NCBI GenBank assembly: GCA_034436755.1
Contig: DAOTVB010000052.1
Location: 24,266-88,265, forward strand
Reading direction: 5' to 3'
DNA: 64,000 nt
Source: CAKZQX01 sp034436755
GTDB taxonomy: Bacteria > Chloroflexota > Chloroflexia > Chloroflexales > Chloroflexaceae
The translations under genes were made by a program, and so were the position numbers. This document shows positions 8,060 through 16,787 of this stretch, in pieces (positions within the stretch are counted from its first letter, which is position 1; each line of letters opens with the position of its first letter). The notes beneath the pieces were generated by a model, which had not been told where the DNA came from, searched no databases, and saw only the letters and a program-made list of their open reading frames with translations.

Positions 8060-9460
8060 TCAATCGGGCGGGTCGGCCGCATGCGTTCGCAGGCGAATAC
8101 GCGGCAGCGCGGGTGGTTCATTGCCCACCGCCAGCGCCGCCCGACGCACATCCACCCGGATCAGTAAAACCAGCCCCAGCAGGAAGAAAATTATCAGCGA
8201 GACAATCGCAATGCGGTAGCTATCGGTGTACTGGAGCGCCAGACCGAACAGCAACGGAGCCAGCCAGCTTGTACCCCGCTCACTTATTTCATACAGGCTG
8301 AAATACTCGGCCTCATGCCCGCGCGGAATCATCAGCGAGAAGACCGAGCGACTCAGCGCCTGCGTGCCGCCCAGCACCAGCGCAATCACCGCGCCCATCG
8401 CAAAGAACTGCCCTTCGGTCTCCAGCCAGGCATAAGCATAGATCAGCGCTCCCGCCCAGATCAGCAGACTCACCATAATCGTCTGTTTGGAGCCGATTAG
8501 CCGGGCAACTGAGCTAAACGCCAGCGCGCCAAAAAAGGCCACAAACTGCACCATCAGGATCAGTGCCGTCAGCGAGGAGAGCGGCAGGCCCAACTCCTGC
8601 CCGCCAAACTGGGCCGACAGCGCAATCACGGCCTGGATGCCGTCATTGTAGAGCAGATAGGCCACCAGAAAGAGCAACGTCTGCGGAAACAGCCGCAACT
8701 CGCGCAGTGTATGTCCCAACTGCCGGAAACCGGCGGAGAGGTAGCGCTCGCCCGGTGGCAGCGATTTTACCGCATACCGGCGACGGAGTGTCGCCAGCGG
8801 GATAAGCGTGAAGATCGCCCACCAGGCTCCCGCCGATAGCAGGCTGATGCGCGCGGCCTGCCCCTCCGTCAGGCCCAGGCCGTCCGCCCGCGCATAGAGC
8901 AGCAGGTTCAGCGCCAGCAAGACACCGCCGCCCAGATAGCCCAGCGCCCACCCCCGCGCCGAGACCGCATCACGCCGGTCGGCCGTGGCAATTTCGGGCA
9001 GGAAGGCATTGTAGAACACAATCGACGCCCCAAAGCTCAGGTTGGCAACCAGGAAGAGCAACCCACCCAGCAGATAGTTGTTCCCCTGCAAAAAATACAT
9101 GCCCATCGTGGCAAATGCACCGATGTAGGCAAACAGGCCCAGCAACTGCTTCTTGAGGTGCGAATAGTCGGCAAATGCCCCCAGAATTGGCAGCACCAGC
9201 ACCTGGGTAATCACAGACAGGGCAATCAGGAAGGGGTAGAAGGCATCAAAGTTGATGGCAATACCCAGCGGGTAGATGCGGCCCTGTGCATCGGCGGCCG
9301 CCTCCGCAATGGATGTCAGATAGGGCCCCAGGAAGACCGCAATCACCGTTGTGGCAAAGGCCGAGTTAGCCCAATCGTAAAAGTACCAGCCGAACAGCTC
9401 TCGGCGGTTGTTGGGTTCCGGTGGCGTATGCGGTTGTGTTTTTTCTGGTTTTTTGTTCAT
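8060..9460 (-). CDS. MFS transporter, UMF1/Atg22-like
   Basis: 466-residue, roughly 12-helix membrane transporter. The N-terminal motif GWYFYDWANSAFATTV is diagnostic of the UMF1 (Atg22-like) branch of the major facilitator superfamily, whose bacterial substrates are mostly unknown (amino acids are exported by the yeast vacuolar relative). A cytoplasmic loop RRRYAVKSLPPGER separates the two halves. The start follows a polar tail (KKPEKTQPHTPPEPNNRR). It is convergent with the specificity-domain gene, with zero bases between the two stop codons. Upstream lies degenerate repeat A4. Confidence 0.88.
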   Translation of the reverse strand: MNKKPEKTQPHTPPEPNNRRELFGWYFYDWANSAFATTVIAVFLGPYLTSIAEAAADAQGRIYPLGIAINFDAFYPFLIALSVITQVLVLPILGAFADYSHLKKQLLGLFAYIGAFATMGMYFLQGNNYLLGGLLFLVANLSFGASIVFYNAFLPEIATADRRDAVSARGWALGYLGGGVLLALNLLLYARADGLGLTEGQAARISLLSAGAWWAIFTLIPLATLRRRYAVKSLPPGERYLSAGFRQLGHTLRELRLFPQTLLFLVAYLLYNDGIQAVIALSAQFGGQELGLPLSSLTALILMVQFVAFFGALAFSSVARLIGSKQTIMVSLLIWAGALIYAYAWLETEGQFFAMGAVIALVLGGTQALSRSVFSLMIPRGHEAEYFSLYEISERGTSWLAPLLFGLALQYTDSYRIAIVSLIIFFLLGLVLLIRVDVRRAALAVGNEPPALPRIRLRTHAADPPD

Positions 9461-9494
9461 CAGATCGTTCTGTTCTATGCAACAGACCTCTACC

Positions 9495-9695
9495 TGACAT
9501 GCGTTACCCGTTCACTCGCCGGGAACCGATATCACCTCCGGCAGGGCGGAAGAGAGCATCTTTTTTCACAAAAATTTGCTCCCAGAGCAAATCTTTGTGA
9601 AAAAGACAAAGAACGTACCATGCTGCCGCAGGCGAAACCGGCGTTCTGGTCTATCACCAGGCCGAAGTAAACCGTAGCGCGCAAGGCGTGTACTT
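9495..9695. mobile_element. family A element, copy A4 (degenerate ends)
   Basis: The inner blocks (CCTCCGGCAGGGCGGAAGA and CTGCCGCAGGCGAAAC) and a long central hairpin (9559-9606, apical arms TTTGCTC/GAGCAAA) are clear. The outer ends are decayed: ATGCGTTACCCG on the left and ACCGTAGCGCGCAAGG on the right. End coordinates are approximate. Confidence 0.65.
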
Positions 9696-9701
9696 GAACG
9701 T

Positions 9702-10778
9702 TCAAACGCTAAAAAAGATGCGCCAGACCCAGATGACCAGCAGGTGCGTCACCGCCGACGCCGTCACCTTACCTGTGCGCTGGTAGACCCAGCCATAGCC
9801 CAGGCCAGCCAGCGCCGCCGGCAAAAAGGCACGCTCCGGTGAAGGCGCATCATTCAGGTAGAATGCTCCAAAAATGAGCGCGGCCAGCAGCAGGCTGAGT
9901 GTGCGCGGATGGCGCAGGAGCGGCCGCAACCCGCGCCCGATCAGCCCGCGCGTATCCCGGCGTAGCGCCGCCTGAGCCGCCCGTTCAATGCCATTCTGAA
10001 TTACTCCCCGGAAGATAATCTCCTGGGGCAGCGCCACCAGAAAATAGAGCGTGATCGCCTGACTCAGCAGCGTGGTTGCCAGGAGCAGACGCGTTGCCGG
10101 CTGCAGCAGGCCCAGCGCCAGCGCCAGCGGGGTCAGCAGCAGCAACAGCACCCCGGACGCCAGCAGTGCCGGCAGCAGATCACGCCAGGACAGAAACCAG
10201 GTAAACCCTAGCCCGGACCAACCCCGCGCCGCCAGCAACAACAAGACCAGCGGCACTGTGCCCAGGAAGAAGAAGCCGACCTGCCCCCCCTGCTGTGGCA
10301 GCGGCACTTCGGGGACAAGTCCCAGATCGATTGAAACCCAGAGGTAGAGGATAGCCACAAAGTCCAGCGGTGTCGGGTCGCGCACCCCGCGCACGCGGAG
10401 CAGCGCCACGGTTGGCAGCGCCACAAAGATCACAGCAGTTGCCAGGCCACGCCAGACAAACTCGTCCACCGCGCTGCTGTAGGAGATGTAGAGCGCGGGC
10501 AACAGCGCCACCAGCGCCAGCAGTGCGCGCGGATCACGCCGGACAATCCGGCCCAGCGCGTCATACAGCCCGGCAAGCCCCTGCAAAAGATAGGCCAGCG
10601 CCAGCAGTGTAAAGGTCGTCAGCGCCGCCCAGCGCTCGCCGGACGGCATCGTTGTCGTGAACGCAGCCAGGGCAAAATCACCAATCAGCAACACCGCAAA
10701 GAGCAGAGCTGCGGGGAGACCCGCAAATGTATCGAACCGTTCCGGAGGAGACTGGTTATCAGGAGGCATTGTTTCCAT
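9702..10778 (-). CDS. CPBP-family intramembrane protease homologue
   Basis: 358 residues, about nine to ten hydrophobic segments. The C-terminal half has the CPBP (CAAX-processing/Abi-like) core: LPQEIIFRGVIQNG corresponds to the EExxxR motif, FGAFYLNDAP to the FxxxH motif and ASAVTHLLVIWVWR to the last conserved His. Two positions depart from the family: the first Glu is Gln and the second-motif His appears to be Asn, so proteolytic activity is doubtful. Possible starts are the ATG at 10778 and a second at 10769; neither has a clear ribosome site. The short gap to sfsA upstream (78 bp, same strand) allows cotranscription. Function could be peptide processing or bacteriocin self-protection; unknown. 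Confidence 0.82.
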   Translation of the reverse strand: METMPPDNQSPPERFDTFAGLPAALLFAVLLIGDFALAAFTTTMPSGERWAALTTFTLLALAYLLQGLAGLYDALGRIVRRDPRALLALVALLPALYISYSSAVDEFVWRGLATAVIFVALPTVALLRVRGVRDPTPLDFVAILYLWVSIDLGLVPEVPLPQQGGQVGFFFLGTVPLVLLLLAARGWSGLGFTWFLSWRDLLPALLASGVLLLLLTPLALALGLLQPATRLLLATTLLSQAITLYFLVALPQEIIFRGVIQNGIERAAQAALRRDTRGLIGRGLRPLLRHPRTLSLLLAALIFGAFYLNDAPSPERAFLPAALAGLGYGWVYQRTGKVTASAVTHLLVIWVWRIFFSV

Positions 10779-10856
10779 GGTCAGTGACGGATCGTCACTG
10801 ATCGGTATGTGTTGGTCACCATCACATCCATAAGCCCGAGCAATACAGTCCGGGTC

Positions 10857-11579
10857 TTACAAATCGTGCGCCGCGCCAAAAATCGGCAGCAGCTCACCCA
10901 GGCTGATGCCTTCCGCAGTCACGGGGCAACGGTAGGCATAGATTTCGACCCCGGCAGCAATTGCCCGGCGTAGCGTCGGCCCAAAACCCAGATCGCCCTG
11001 ATTGGCCGGCGCAAATGCTTTGCCGCTGCTGCCCTGTACCACAAAAATGAGCGCCGTGCGCTGTCCATTCCGGGCCAACGTCGTCAGCAGCGCAATCTGC
11101 TGCTGCCCATGCCCGGTCGGCACATCGGGAAAGAGCCACATCCCGGTGCCAACCTGAACCGTCGATTCAACCTCCACCAGGCATGTCGCCAGACCCTCAC
11201 CCAGGCGGAAGTCAAGACGATGGTTGCCCACCTGCGCCTCCGGCTGAATACGGCTACAGCGCGCAAACTGGGGCAGCACACCGTCTACCAGGGCCGCCAT
11301 AACCAATTGATTGGGCAGATCCGGATCGAGTGACACAAATGCATCACCGACAGCAATAGCCGTTACCTGAAAGGCCGTTTTGCGCCGGGTCGCCTGCCGG
11401 GAAGCCAGCAGCAATTGCACACCCGGCCGCAGCAGTTCATCCAGCCCGCCCCAGTCGGCGATATGCGCCAGAATCAGCCGCTCGTTGAGTTGCGCCTCAA
11501 CAGTAAACTGCGTACGCCGGGCAATAAAGGTTGCAGGCATCGGTGGAATACCACCAACCAGTGGAATATGGACAGGCAT
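10857..11579 (-). CDS. sfsA: SfsA-family protein (sugar fermentation stimulation / DNA-binding nuclease family)
   Basis: 240 residues, normal for SfsA. An N-terminal OB-like segment (ATFIARRTQFTVEAQL, HIADWGGLDELLRPG) precedes the PD-(D/E)xK-like domain: RLDFRL, then LVEVESTVQVGTGMWLFPD, PTGHGQQQ, and the end GVEIYAYRC. The family normally reads EVK at the ExK position; here it is EVE, so the catalytic lysine appears lost. RKT after the OB segment and PNQLV are conserved. Role is uncertain even in well-studied bacteria: it was named as a maltose-gene activator, and later work describes nuclease activity. It is the last gene on this strand before the CPBP gene. Confidence 0.88.
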   Translation of the reverse strand: MPVHIPLVGGIPPMPATFIARRTQFTVEAQLNERLILAHIADWGGLDELLRPGVQLLLASRQATRRKTAFQVTAIAVGDAFVSLDPDLPNQLVMAALVDGVLPQFARCSRIQPEAQVGNHRLDFRLGEGLATCLVEVESTVQVGTGMWLFPDVPTGHGQQQIALLTTLARNGQRTALIFVVQGSSGKAFAPANQGDLGFGPTLRRAIAAGVEIYAYRCPVTAEGISLGELLPIFGAAHDL

Positions 11580-11652
11580 AACCGTGTAACCTCGTCGGTA
11601 CAGCGAGGAAGGGGCGCACTACTGATTACTGTCGGGAAGAACAAGCCCGGTC

Positions 11653-11658
11653 ATTATA
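11653..11658 (-). promoter_or_regulatory. possible -10 element for sfsA
   Basis: TATAAT read on the minus strand, about 75 bp upstream of the sfsA start. No convincing -35 at 16-18 bp (TTGTTG lies about 21 bp away), so this is only a suggestion. Confidence 0.3.
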
Positions 11659-11714
11659 GCACTGCTGTGAGTAACAGCGCAACAACAACCAGGGTACTAC
11701 CGGACAACGCGCGC

Positions 11715-11918
11715 CTACTCGCCACGTTGACGCCGCACCGTGATCGTCTCCCCGGCGACGCCCCAGTTATCCGTCTCGACCTCGTCGATCACCACCACCG
11801 TAGTTTTCGGATTCTTGCCCAGCACCTCCACCAGCAGTTGCGTCACGCCCTTGATCAGCGCGGCTTTCTGCTCGGCGGTCGCACCCTCGCGGGTAATCTT
11901 GATGTTAACGTATGGCAT
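11715..11918 (-). CDS. 4-oxalocrotonate tautomerase family enzyme
   Basis: 67 residues, starting MPYVNIKITREG, so removal of Met exposes the catalytic amino-terminal proline of the tautomerase superfamily. The length and the segment KAALIKGVTQLLVEVLGKNP fit the small 4-OT subunits that form hexamers; VVVIDEVETDNWGVAGE is the usual second strand and loop. Substrate unknown. Its start overlaps the end of the upstream MFS gene by 14 bp, so the two are an operon. The divergent LysR gene upstream probably controls them. Confidence 0.93.
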   Translation of the reverse strand: MPYVNIKITREGATAEQKAALIKGVTQLLVEVLGKNPKTTVVVIDEVETDNWGVAGETITVRRQRGE

Positions 11919-13119
11919 CGGTCCTTCCTTTCATCCTGACAGCCTGATAACTAGTTCCCCAGCGTGATCCAATCAGCAGCAGGACAGCCCCTGCCGTCAC
12001 CACCAGCGCCGCTCCGGCCAGCGGCAGTGTAAAGCTATTCGTGCGTGCAACGATCATCCCGGCCAGCAGCGGCCCGATTATCTGCCCGGTTCCGTAGGCC
12101 GCCGTCAGCAACCCAAGCACGCGCGCACTCTGCTGTGGCGCGAGCCGCTGCCCCAGGCCCATCGTCAGCGCCACAATGCCCATAAGTGTACCACCAAACA
12201 GGACCGCCCCCGCATAGGCCGCCACCAGACCCGGCGACAGCGCGGGCAGCGCAATGCCGAGCGCCTGCAATGCATGGGCTGCCACCAGCGCACGCACATC
12301 CCCAAAACGAGCAGCCAGCGCCGGCCACACCAGAGTCGAACCGGCCGCCGTCAGCCCCACCACGATCCAGGTGTTCGTTCCCGCTGCGCTGCCGGCAATA
12401 TTCTCCTGCACAATCGCCACCAGAAAGGTACCACTGACGATGTAGCCCAGCCCCACGCAGCCATAGGCCGCCGCCAGCCAGGGCAGAAAGGGCGGCACGG
12501 CAAACGGTGGCGACGGTTGCCAGGTTGACATTGGTTGCGTCCGGAACGGCGCATCCCGCAGCCAGTGTTGGCCGGCAACGGCCGGCGGCAGGCAGAGCAA
12601 CGCCAGTGCCAGCCAGAGCCCGCGCGCGTTCAGCAGGTCATCGAGTAGCAGCACCGCCACGCCCGACAACGCAATGCCCGCACCCACCCCCGCGAAGACC
12701 AGACCGCTGAACTTGCCCGCACCGCGCTGCGCCAGACTATCCAGCGCAATAGCCACGCCCACGACCATTACGCCCGCGCTGGCAAGCCCCGCCAGAAAGC
12801 GCAAAGGCCACCAGGCCGCAGGCAGATCAAACAGACCCATCGCCGCCGTGGTGATCACACTCAGCAGCAAGCTCCCGCGAAACAGTGGCATGCGCCAACT
12901 CCCCAACGGCACAGCCATACAGAGCAGCGCACCAAGCAGATAGCCGCCGTAGTTAACCGCCGCCAGACCACCGGCCACAGTGGGCCCAAAGCCATACTCC
13001 TGCTGCATGATCGGTAGCAGCGGGGTGTAGGCAAAACGCCCGACGCCCATAGCAATCACCAACCCAAACATCCCACCCAGGGCCACCAGCCACGCGGACG
13101 GTGGGCGTGCATGCCGCAT
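11905..13119 (-). CDS. MFS transporter, YbfB/YjiJ family
   Basis: 404 residues, about 12 helices. The start MRHARPPSAWLVALGGMFGL and the segment MGVGRFAYTPLLPIMQQEYG are the signature of the YbfB/YjiJ group of major facilitators; GPTVAGGLAAVNYGGYLLGAL follows as the second helix. Transported compound unknown. It overlaps the downstream tautomerase start, suggesting uptake or efflux of the compound handled by that enzyme. It is divergent from the LysR-type regulator across a 274-bp gap that contains one copy of repeat family F. Confidence 0.9.
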   Translation of the reverse strand: MRHARPPSAWLVALGGMFGLVIAMGVGRFAYTPLLPIMQQEYGFGPTVAGGLAAVNYGGYLLGALLCMAVPLGSWRMPLFRGSLLLSVITTAAMGLFDLPAAWWPLRFLAGLASAGVMVVGVAIALDSLAQRGAGKFSGLVFAGVGAGIALSGVAVLLLDDLLNARGLWLALALLCLPPAVAGQHWLRDAPFRTQPMSTWQPSPPFAVPPFLPWLAAAYGCVGLGYIVSGTFLVAIVQENIAGSAAGTNTWIVVGLTAAGSTLVWPALAARFGDVRALVAAHALQALGIALPALSPGLVAAYAGAVLFGGTLMGIVALTMGLGQRLAPQQSARVLGLLTAAYGTGQIIGPLLAGMIVARTNSFTLPLAGAALVVTAGAVLLLIGSRWGTSYQAVRMKGRTDAIR

Positions 13120-13252
13120 ACTATTGTTCCTTTCTACCTTTCAAATCCGCCGGGCAGGATACATGCATCTGCTTGACAACCATCATAGCAGGTTGATATT
13201 ATCAATACAAACGAACAAAAACGATGGCGACGTTCACTAGAAGTGATACCTG

Positions 13253-13376
13253 ATACCGATGTGTTGGCATAGCCACAGCGCACACCGAGGACACGGAGAT
13301 GATCAACGGGAACGTGCCGCCGTTACGCTGGTTGCGCCCGTTCCCATGGATGGCTGGTTTGCCGGCACACTGGTAT
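13253..13376 (+). repeat. family F repeat, copy 1 (124 bp)
   Basis: Ends form imperfect inverted repeats (ATACCGATGTG left, CACACTGGTAT right). The whole unit recurs inverted at 29596-29719, exactly the same length and about 80-85 percent identical by eye, including CATAGCCACAGCGCACACCG. It lies in the divergent promoter region of the LysR and MFS genes, ending 17 bp before the LysR start. Confidence 0.75.
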
Positions 13377-13393
13377 AACACGGAGGGAGCAGA

Positions 13394-14260
13394 ATGGACC
13401 TGAGCAGCCTGAGAATCTTCGTCGCGGTAGCGGAGGAGGGCAGCATCTCGCAGGCCGCCCGCCGCCTCGACTATGTTCAGTCGAATGTCACCGCGCGCCT
13501 GCAAAGCCTGGAAGACGACCTGGGCACCCGGCTCTTCTACCGCAAGCAGCGCGGCATGGTACCAACCGCCGCCGGGCGCACGCTGCTGCCCTACGCCACG
13601 CAACTGCTCCGACTGGCGGACGAGGCACGGCATGCGGTGGCAGACAACGGGCCGGGGAGCGGCTCGCTGGCACTTGGCTCGATGGAGACCACGGCAGCGG
13701 TGCGCCTGCCCGCCATCCTGGCACACTACCACCAGACCTTCCCTGAGGTTGATCTAACGTTGATGACAGGGACCAGCGAGGAGCTAATTACCCAGGTGCT
13801 GGACTATCAACTCGATGGGGCGTTTGTGGGCGGTGCCGTCGCGCACCCTGACATTGAGCAGGAGCCGGTCTTTGCGGAAGAACTGGTTTTTGTCACCGAG
13901 CGCCGGGTCGCGTCGCTGGCCTCGCTGCCGCAGCGTACCCTGCTGGTTTTCCGGCAGGGCTGCACCTACCGCGCCCGCCTGGAGCATCTGCTGCGCGAGT
14001 ATGGCATAATGCCCTACAAAATTATGGAGTTCGGCACCATCGAGGCAATTCTCGGCTGTGTCGCAGCGGGCATGGGCGTGACGCTGTTTCCCCGCTCACT
14101 GCTGGAGCGGACGCCCTACCAGGAGGCGCTACGACTGCATCCCGCCCCCGCGAAGCTGGCGCAGATGGAGACGATGTTTATCCAGCGGCGCGACCGGCTG
14201 CACACCCACGCGATGGATGCTTTTCTTGAACTGGTGCGCCGGCCGGTTGCGTGTGAATAA
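13394..14260 (+). CDS. LysR-family transcriptional regulator
   Basis: 288 residues. An N-terminal winged helix-turn-helix (residues 1-60: LSSLRIFVAVAEEGSISQAA, then RLQSLEDDLGTRLFYR) is followed by a periplasmic-binding-like effector domain from about 90 to 285. The start ATG follows GGAGGG. It is transcribed divergently from the MFS-tautomerase operon, the usual arrangement for a LysR regulator and its target, so it is likely to sense a ligand related to that transporter. The co-inducer cannot be told from sequence. The family F repeat sits between the two promoters and could have displaced the original operator. Confidence 0.93.
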   Translation: MDLSSLRIFVAVAEEGSISQAARRLDYVQSNVTARLQSLEDDLGTRLFYRKQRGMVPTAAGRTLLPYATQLLRLADEARHAVADNGPGSGSLALGSMETTAAVRLPAILAHYHQTFPEVDLTLMTGTSEELITQVLDYQLDGAFVGGAVAHPDIEQEPVFAEELVFVTERRVASLASLPQRTLLVFRQGCTYRARLEHLLREYGIMPYKIMEFGTIEAILGCVAAGMGVTLFPRSLLERTPYQEALRLHPAPAKLAQMETMFIQRRDRLHTHAMDAFLELVRRPVACE

Positions 14261-14370
14261 AGTGGTAATAGCGTGGTTTCACCGTGATTGTACGATAAGA
14301 TTGAATGCAAAGAATGCAAAAAATTTCCGCACCATATTGTAGCTTGCCAGAAAGTAAGGAGCCACCCACT

Positions 14371-14997
14371 ATGACACTGACATCACTTCTTGCCGATCCC
14401 CACTACACCGCTACGCCACACCCCACGTCGCTGGCTGACCTGAGCTTTACCGAGATGCTTGACCAGCGCCAGATGCGCCTGCGCAGCCGCCGGATGATGT
14501 TGGTCTTGAGTAAACTGATCGAGGATCATGCCGCCAGTGTTCCGGGTACATTTTTGATCGCCGCCTTTCAGCGCTACTCGCTCTATCAGAAGCAGTTGTA
14601 CCGGTACGAGCGACTGGCCCGGGACTATGCACAGGTCTTTGTTATGGGAATTCCCGACGATGAAGCCCCCGCAATCCCGAAGGTTGAGTATCTGGCCCTG
14701 GAGGAAACCTGGCCGCTGATCCACGAGTGGGTGGTCATTGCCAGTGGCCCGGCCTGCTGCATTGCGCTCTTTGCCTGCGATAACGAACTGGCTCAGCCCG
14801 AACGACGCTCGCGCAACTTCCGCGCGCTCTGGACCACAAACACACATCTGGTTGATAGTGCGGTTGCGGCATTCTACAGCGCCATCGGTCAGCGCTCGCC
14901 GCATATCATGCATGATGGCCTGGCAACCTACCACACCACGGCTGCGCTGCAACAAAAACTACCGGCACGGCTGCGCGAGAGCCTGCGGGCTCACTGA
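14371..14997 (+). CDS. DICT sensory-domain protein
   Basis: 208 residues, essentially a single DICT domain (named from diguanylate cyclases and two-component systems). Seen: RRMMLVLSKLIEDHA at about 45-60, then IAAFQRYSLYQKQLYRYERLA, VFVMGIPDD, a tail with HEWVVIASGP and RRSRNFRALWTTNTHLVD. No output domain is attached. I chose the ATG at 14371 over one 22 codons upstream because AAGGAG sits just before it. In other bacteria DICT domains accompany light or signal sensors; here there is no obvious partner next to it, the neighbours being a LysR regulator and a convergent sunset-domain gene. Confidence 0.8.
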   Translation: MTLTSLLADPHYTATPHPTSLADLSFTEMLDQRQMRLRSRRMMLVLSKLIEDHAASVPGTFLIAAFQRYSLYQKQLYRYERLARDYAQVFVMGIPDDEAPAIPKVEYLALEETWPLIHEWVVIASGPACCIALFACDNELAQPERRSRNFRALWTTNTHLVDSAVAAFYSAIGQRSPHIMHDGLATYHTTAALQQKLPARLRESLRAH

Positions 14998-15033
14998 TCC
15001 AGTGATCAACCGGCATTGACAACCGCTTGCAGC

Positions 15034-15702
15034 TCACTCCTGCGCCCGCCGGTAGCCGGCCGCAATCGCAGCCTGCTCCGAGTCGAAACAGTCGATGCTC
15101 ACGAAAGCCCGCCGGTAGCCGGGTTGCTCCGGCGTATGGTAAATCCCCAGTTTGCGCGACACCTTGACCTGCCCTGAGCTACACGGCCACCAGGGCGGGT
15201 CGATTTCGTTGTTGATCAGCCGGGGCCGGACGGACGGAGTTGGCGTCAGCGTCCGCGTCGGGGTTGGCGTCGGCAGAGGAGCGGTGGCGGTCGGCAGGAC
15301 AGCGGTCGGCGGGACGGCGGTTGGCGGGACGGGTGTAGGCGGGACGGGTGTGGGCGACATCGGCACAGCGGTGGGGGTTGCACCCGCTCGCGGCGGGGTT
15401 GTGGTTGCCGCCGGCGAGGGCGTTGCCGAAAAATCCGGCGGAATGGTGCGGGTGAGCGGCCGGGTCGTAATCAGCGGTAGCGGAGTTCGGCGCGAACCGG
15501 CGCGAACCGACGTGGCCGCTCCCTCGGCTACGCGTGTCGGCGTACCAGTTACAGTCATACCAGCGGCTATCGTTGCGGTTGGCCGGCGCAGCGTAGCCGG
15601 GGGACGACTCTGCAGCAGCACAAGCCGGACCATCAGGATAAGACCAAGCAGTAAGAAGATTATGGCTCCAATACGTTGCGGGGTAAACCGAACACCTGCC
15701 AT
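15034..15702 (-). CDS. membrane-anchored protein with Pro/Thr-rich linker and sunset-type C-terminal domain
   Basis: 222 residues. One transmembrane helix (about 12-30, IGAIIFLLLGLILMVRLVLL) anchors the protein, followed by a long low-complexity linker rich in Pro and Thr (about 38-160), with repeats such as PPTPVPPTAVPPTAV. The last 55 residues form a small globular domain with KVSRKLGIYHTPEQPGY, FVSIDCFDSEQAAIAAGYRR, which fits the sunset (Ada-like zinc-binding remnant) domains seen at the ends of secreted bacterial proteins. No enzymatic role is visible. It may tether or bind at the cell surface. It is divergent from hisF. Confidence 0.72.
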   Translation of the reverse strand: MAGVRFTPQRIGAIIFLLLGLILMVRLVLLQSRPPATLRRPTATIAAGMTVTGTPTRVAEGAATSVRAGSRRTPLPLITTRPLTRTIPPDFSATPSPAATTTPPRAGATPTAVPMSPTPVPPTPVPPTAVPPTAVLPTATAPLPTPTPTRTLTPTPSVRPRLINNEIDPPWWPCSSGQVKVSRKLGIYHTPEQPGYRRAFVSIDCFDSEQAAIAAGYRRAQE

Positions 15703-15827
15703 TACAGCGCTCGCCGGGTTGTATGAGTTAACGTGGGCCGACAGCCCGCACGCATTATACCATTTTCGCCGTCAGATATCCCAAACTTCTGTTCGCTCCA
15801 GCCTGGAGGCATTCGGCTGCGCTGATA

Positions 15828-15836
15828 TGGTATAAT
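15828..15836 (+). promoter_or_regulatory. extended -10 promoter upstream of hisF
   Basis: TGGTATAAT at 15828-15836 is an extended -10 (TGnTATAAT). No good -35 is present, which extended -10 promoters tolerate. The implied leader to the hisF start is about 90 nt and runs through a TACGG-rich degenerate repeat (15889-15927). Confidence 0.5.
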
Positions 15837-15933
15837 TGTGCTGCACTATTCGTATATCAATATTTTCAGACTTCAGACGACGCACTTCGGGTTACGGGTT
15901 ACAGACTACGGTCTACGGATTACGGAAACAGCT

Positions 15934-16716
15934 ATGTTAACGCGACGAATCATTCCCTGCCTGGATGTAAAAGCCGGCCGTGTGGTCAAGGGCGTCTCTT
16001 TCCTCAACCATCGGGACGCCGGTGATCCGGTGGCGCTGGCGGCTGCCTACAACGATGCCGGAGCCGACGAGCTGGTCTTCTACGATATTACGGCCAGCAG
16101 CGACGAACGTGCCATTATGGTTGAGGTGGTCGAACGCACGGCGGAGCAGGTTTTTATTCCGCTGACCGTTGGCGGTGGCCTGCGCACCACCGAGGATATG
16201 TACCGGATGTTGCGCGCCGGAGCGGACAAAGTTTCGATCAATACTGCGGCCGTGCTGACGCCTGGTCTGATCGAGGAGGGCGCACGGCGCTTTGGCAGCC
16301 AGTGTATCGTGCTCTCAATCGACGCACGCCGTGTCAACGCGCCGAATGAGCCACCACGCTGGGCCGTCTTTACCCACACCGGGCGCGATCCCCGCGCAAC
16401 CGGCCTGGATGCCATCGAGTGGGCCCGGCGGGGCGTAGAACTGGGCGCAGGCGAGATTGTGATTAACAGCATGGATGCCGACGGGCAGCGCACCGGGTAT
16501 GATCTGGAACTGCTGCACGTTCTCAGTACAACCGTCAATGTCCCGGTGATTGCCTCCGGTGGGGCGGGCTCGCCGGAAGATATGTACCAGGGACTGGCAA
16601 CCGGCGATGCCGATGCGGTACTGGCCGCTTCGATCTTCCACTTTGGCGAATACACCGTTGCGCAGGTCAAGCAGTACCTGGCCAAGCGCGGCATTCCAGT
16701 GCGCCAGGTCGTGTAG
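15934..16716 (+). CDS. hisF: imidazole glycerol phosphate synthase cyclase subunit HisF
   Basis: Closes the imidazole ring in histidine synthesis, using ammonia delivered by HisH. 260 residues, a complete TIM barrel. Catalytic Asp11 (IIPCLDVKAGRVVKG) and Asp130 (VLSIDARR) fall at exactly the canonical numbers when translation starts at ATG 15934; the open frame extends 32 codons further upstream but that part has no homology character. Phosphate loops GGGLRT and ASGGAGS are present. No other his genes are adjacent, so the pathway is scattered in this genome. A hairpin terminator at 16743-16773 separates it from the convergent CAP gene. Confidence 0.97.
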   Translation: MLTRRIIPCLDVKAGRVVKGVSFLNHRDAGDPVALAAAYNDAGADELVFYDITASSDERAIMVEVVERTAEQVFIPLTVGGGLRTTEDMYRMLRAGADKVSINTAAVLTPGLIEEGARRFGSQCIVLSIDARRVNAPNEPPRWAVFTHTGRDPRATGLDAIEWARRGVELGAGEIVINSMDADGQRTGYDLELLHVLSTTVNVPVIASGGAGSPEDMYQGLATGDADAVLAASIFHFGEYTVAQVKQYLAKRGIPVRQVV

Positions 16717-16742
16717 CCAGGGTAAAACCATCTGACACGGAA

Positions 16743-16773
16743 CTGGGGCAGCATGATTGACATGCTGCCCCAA
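16743..16773. terminator. bidirectional hairpin between hisF and the CAP gene
   Basis: Arms TGGGGCAGCATG (16744-16755) and CATGCTGCCCCA (16761-16772), 12 bp, loop ATTGA. It sits between convergent genes. There is no strong T run, so termination is inferred from position. Confidence 0.6.
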
Positions 16774-16787
16774 TGTCATCTACCTCC

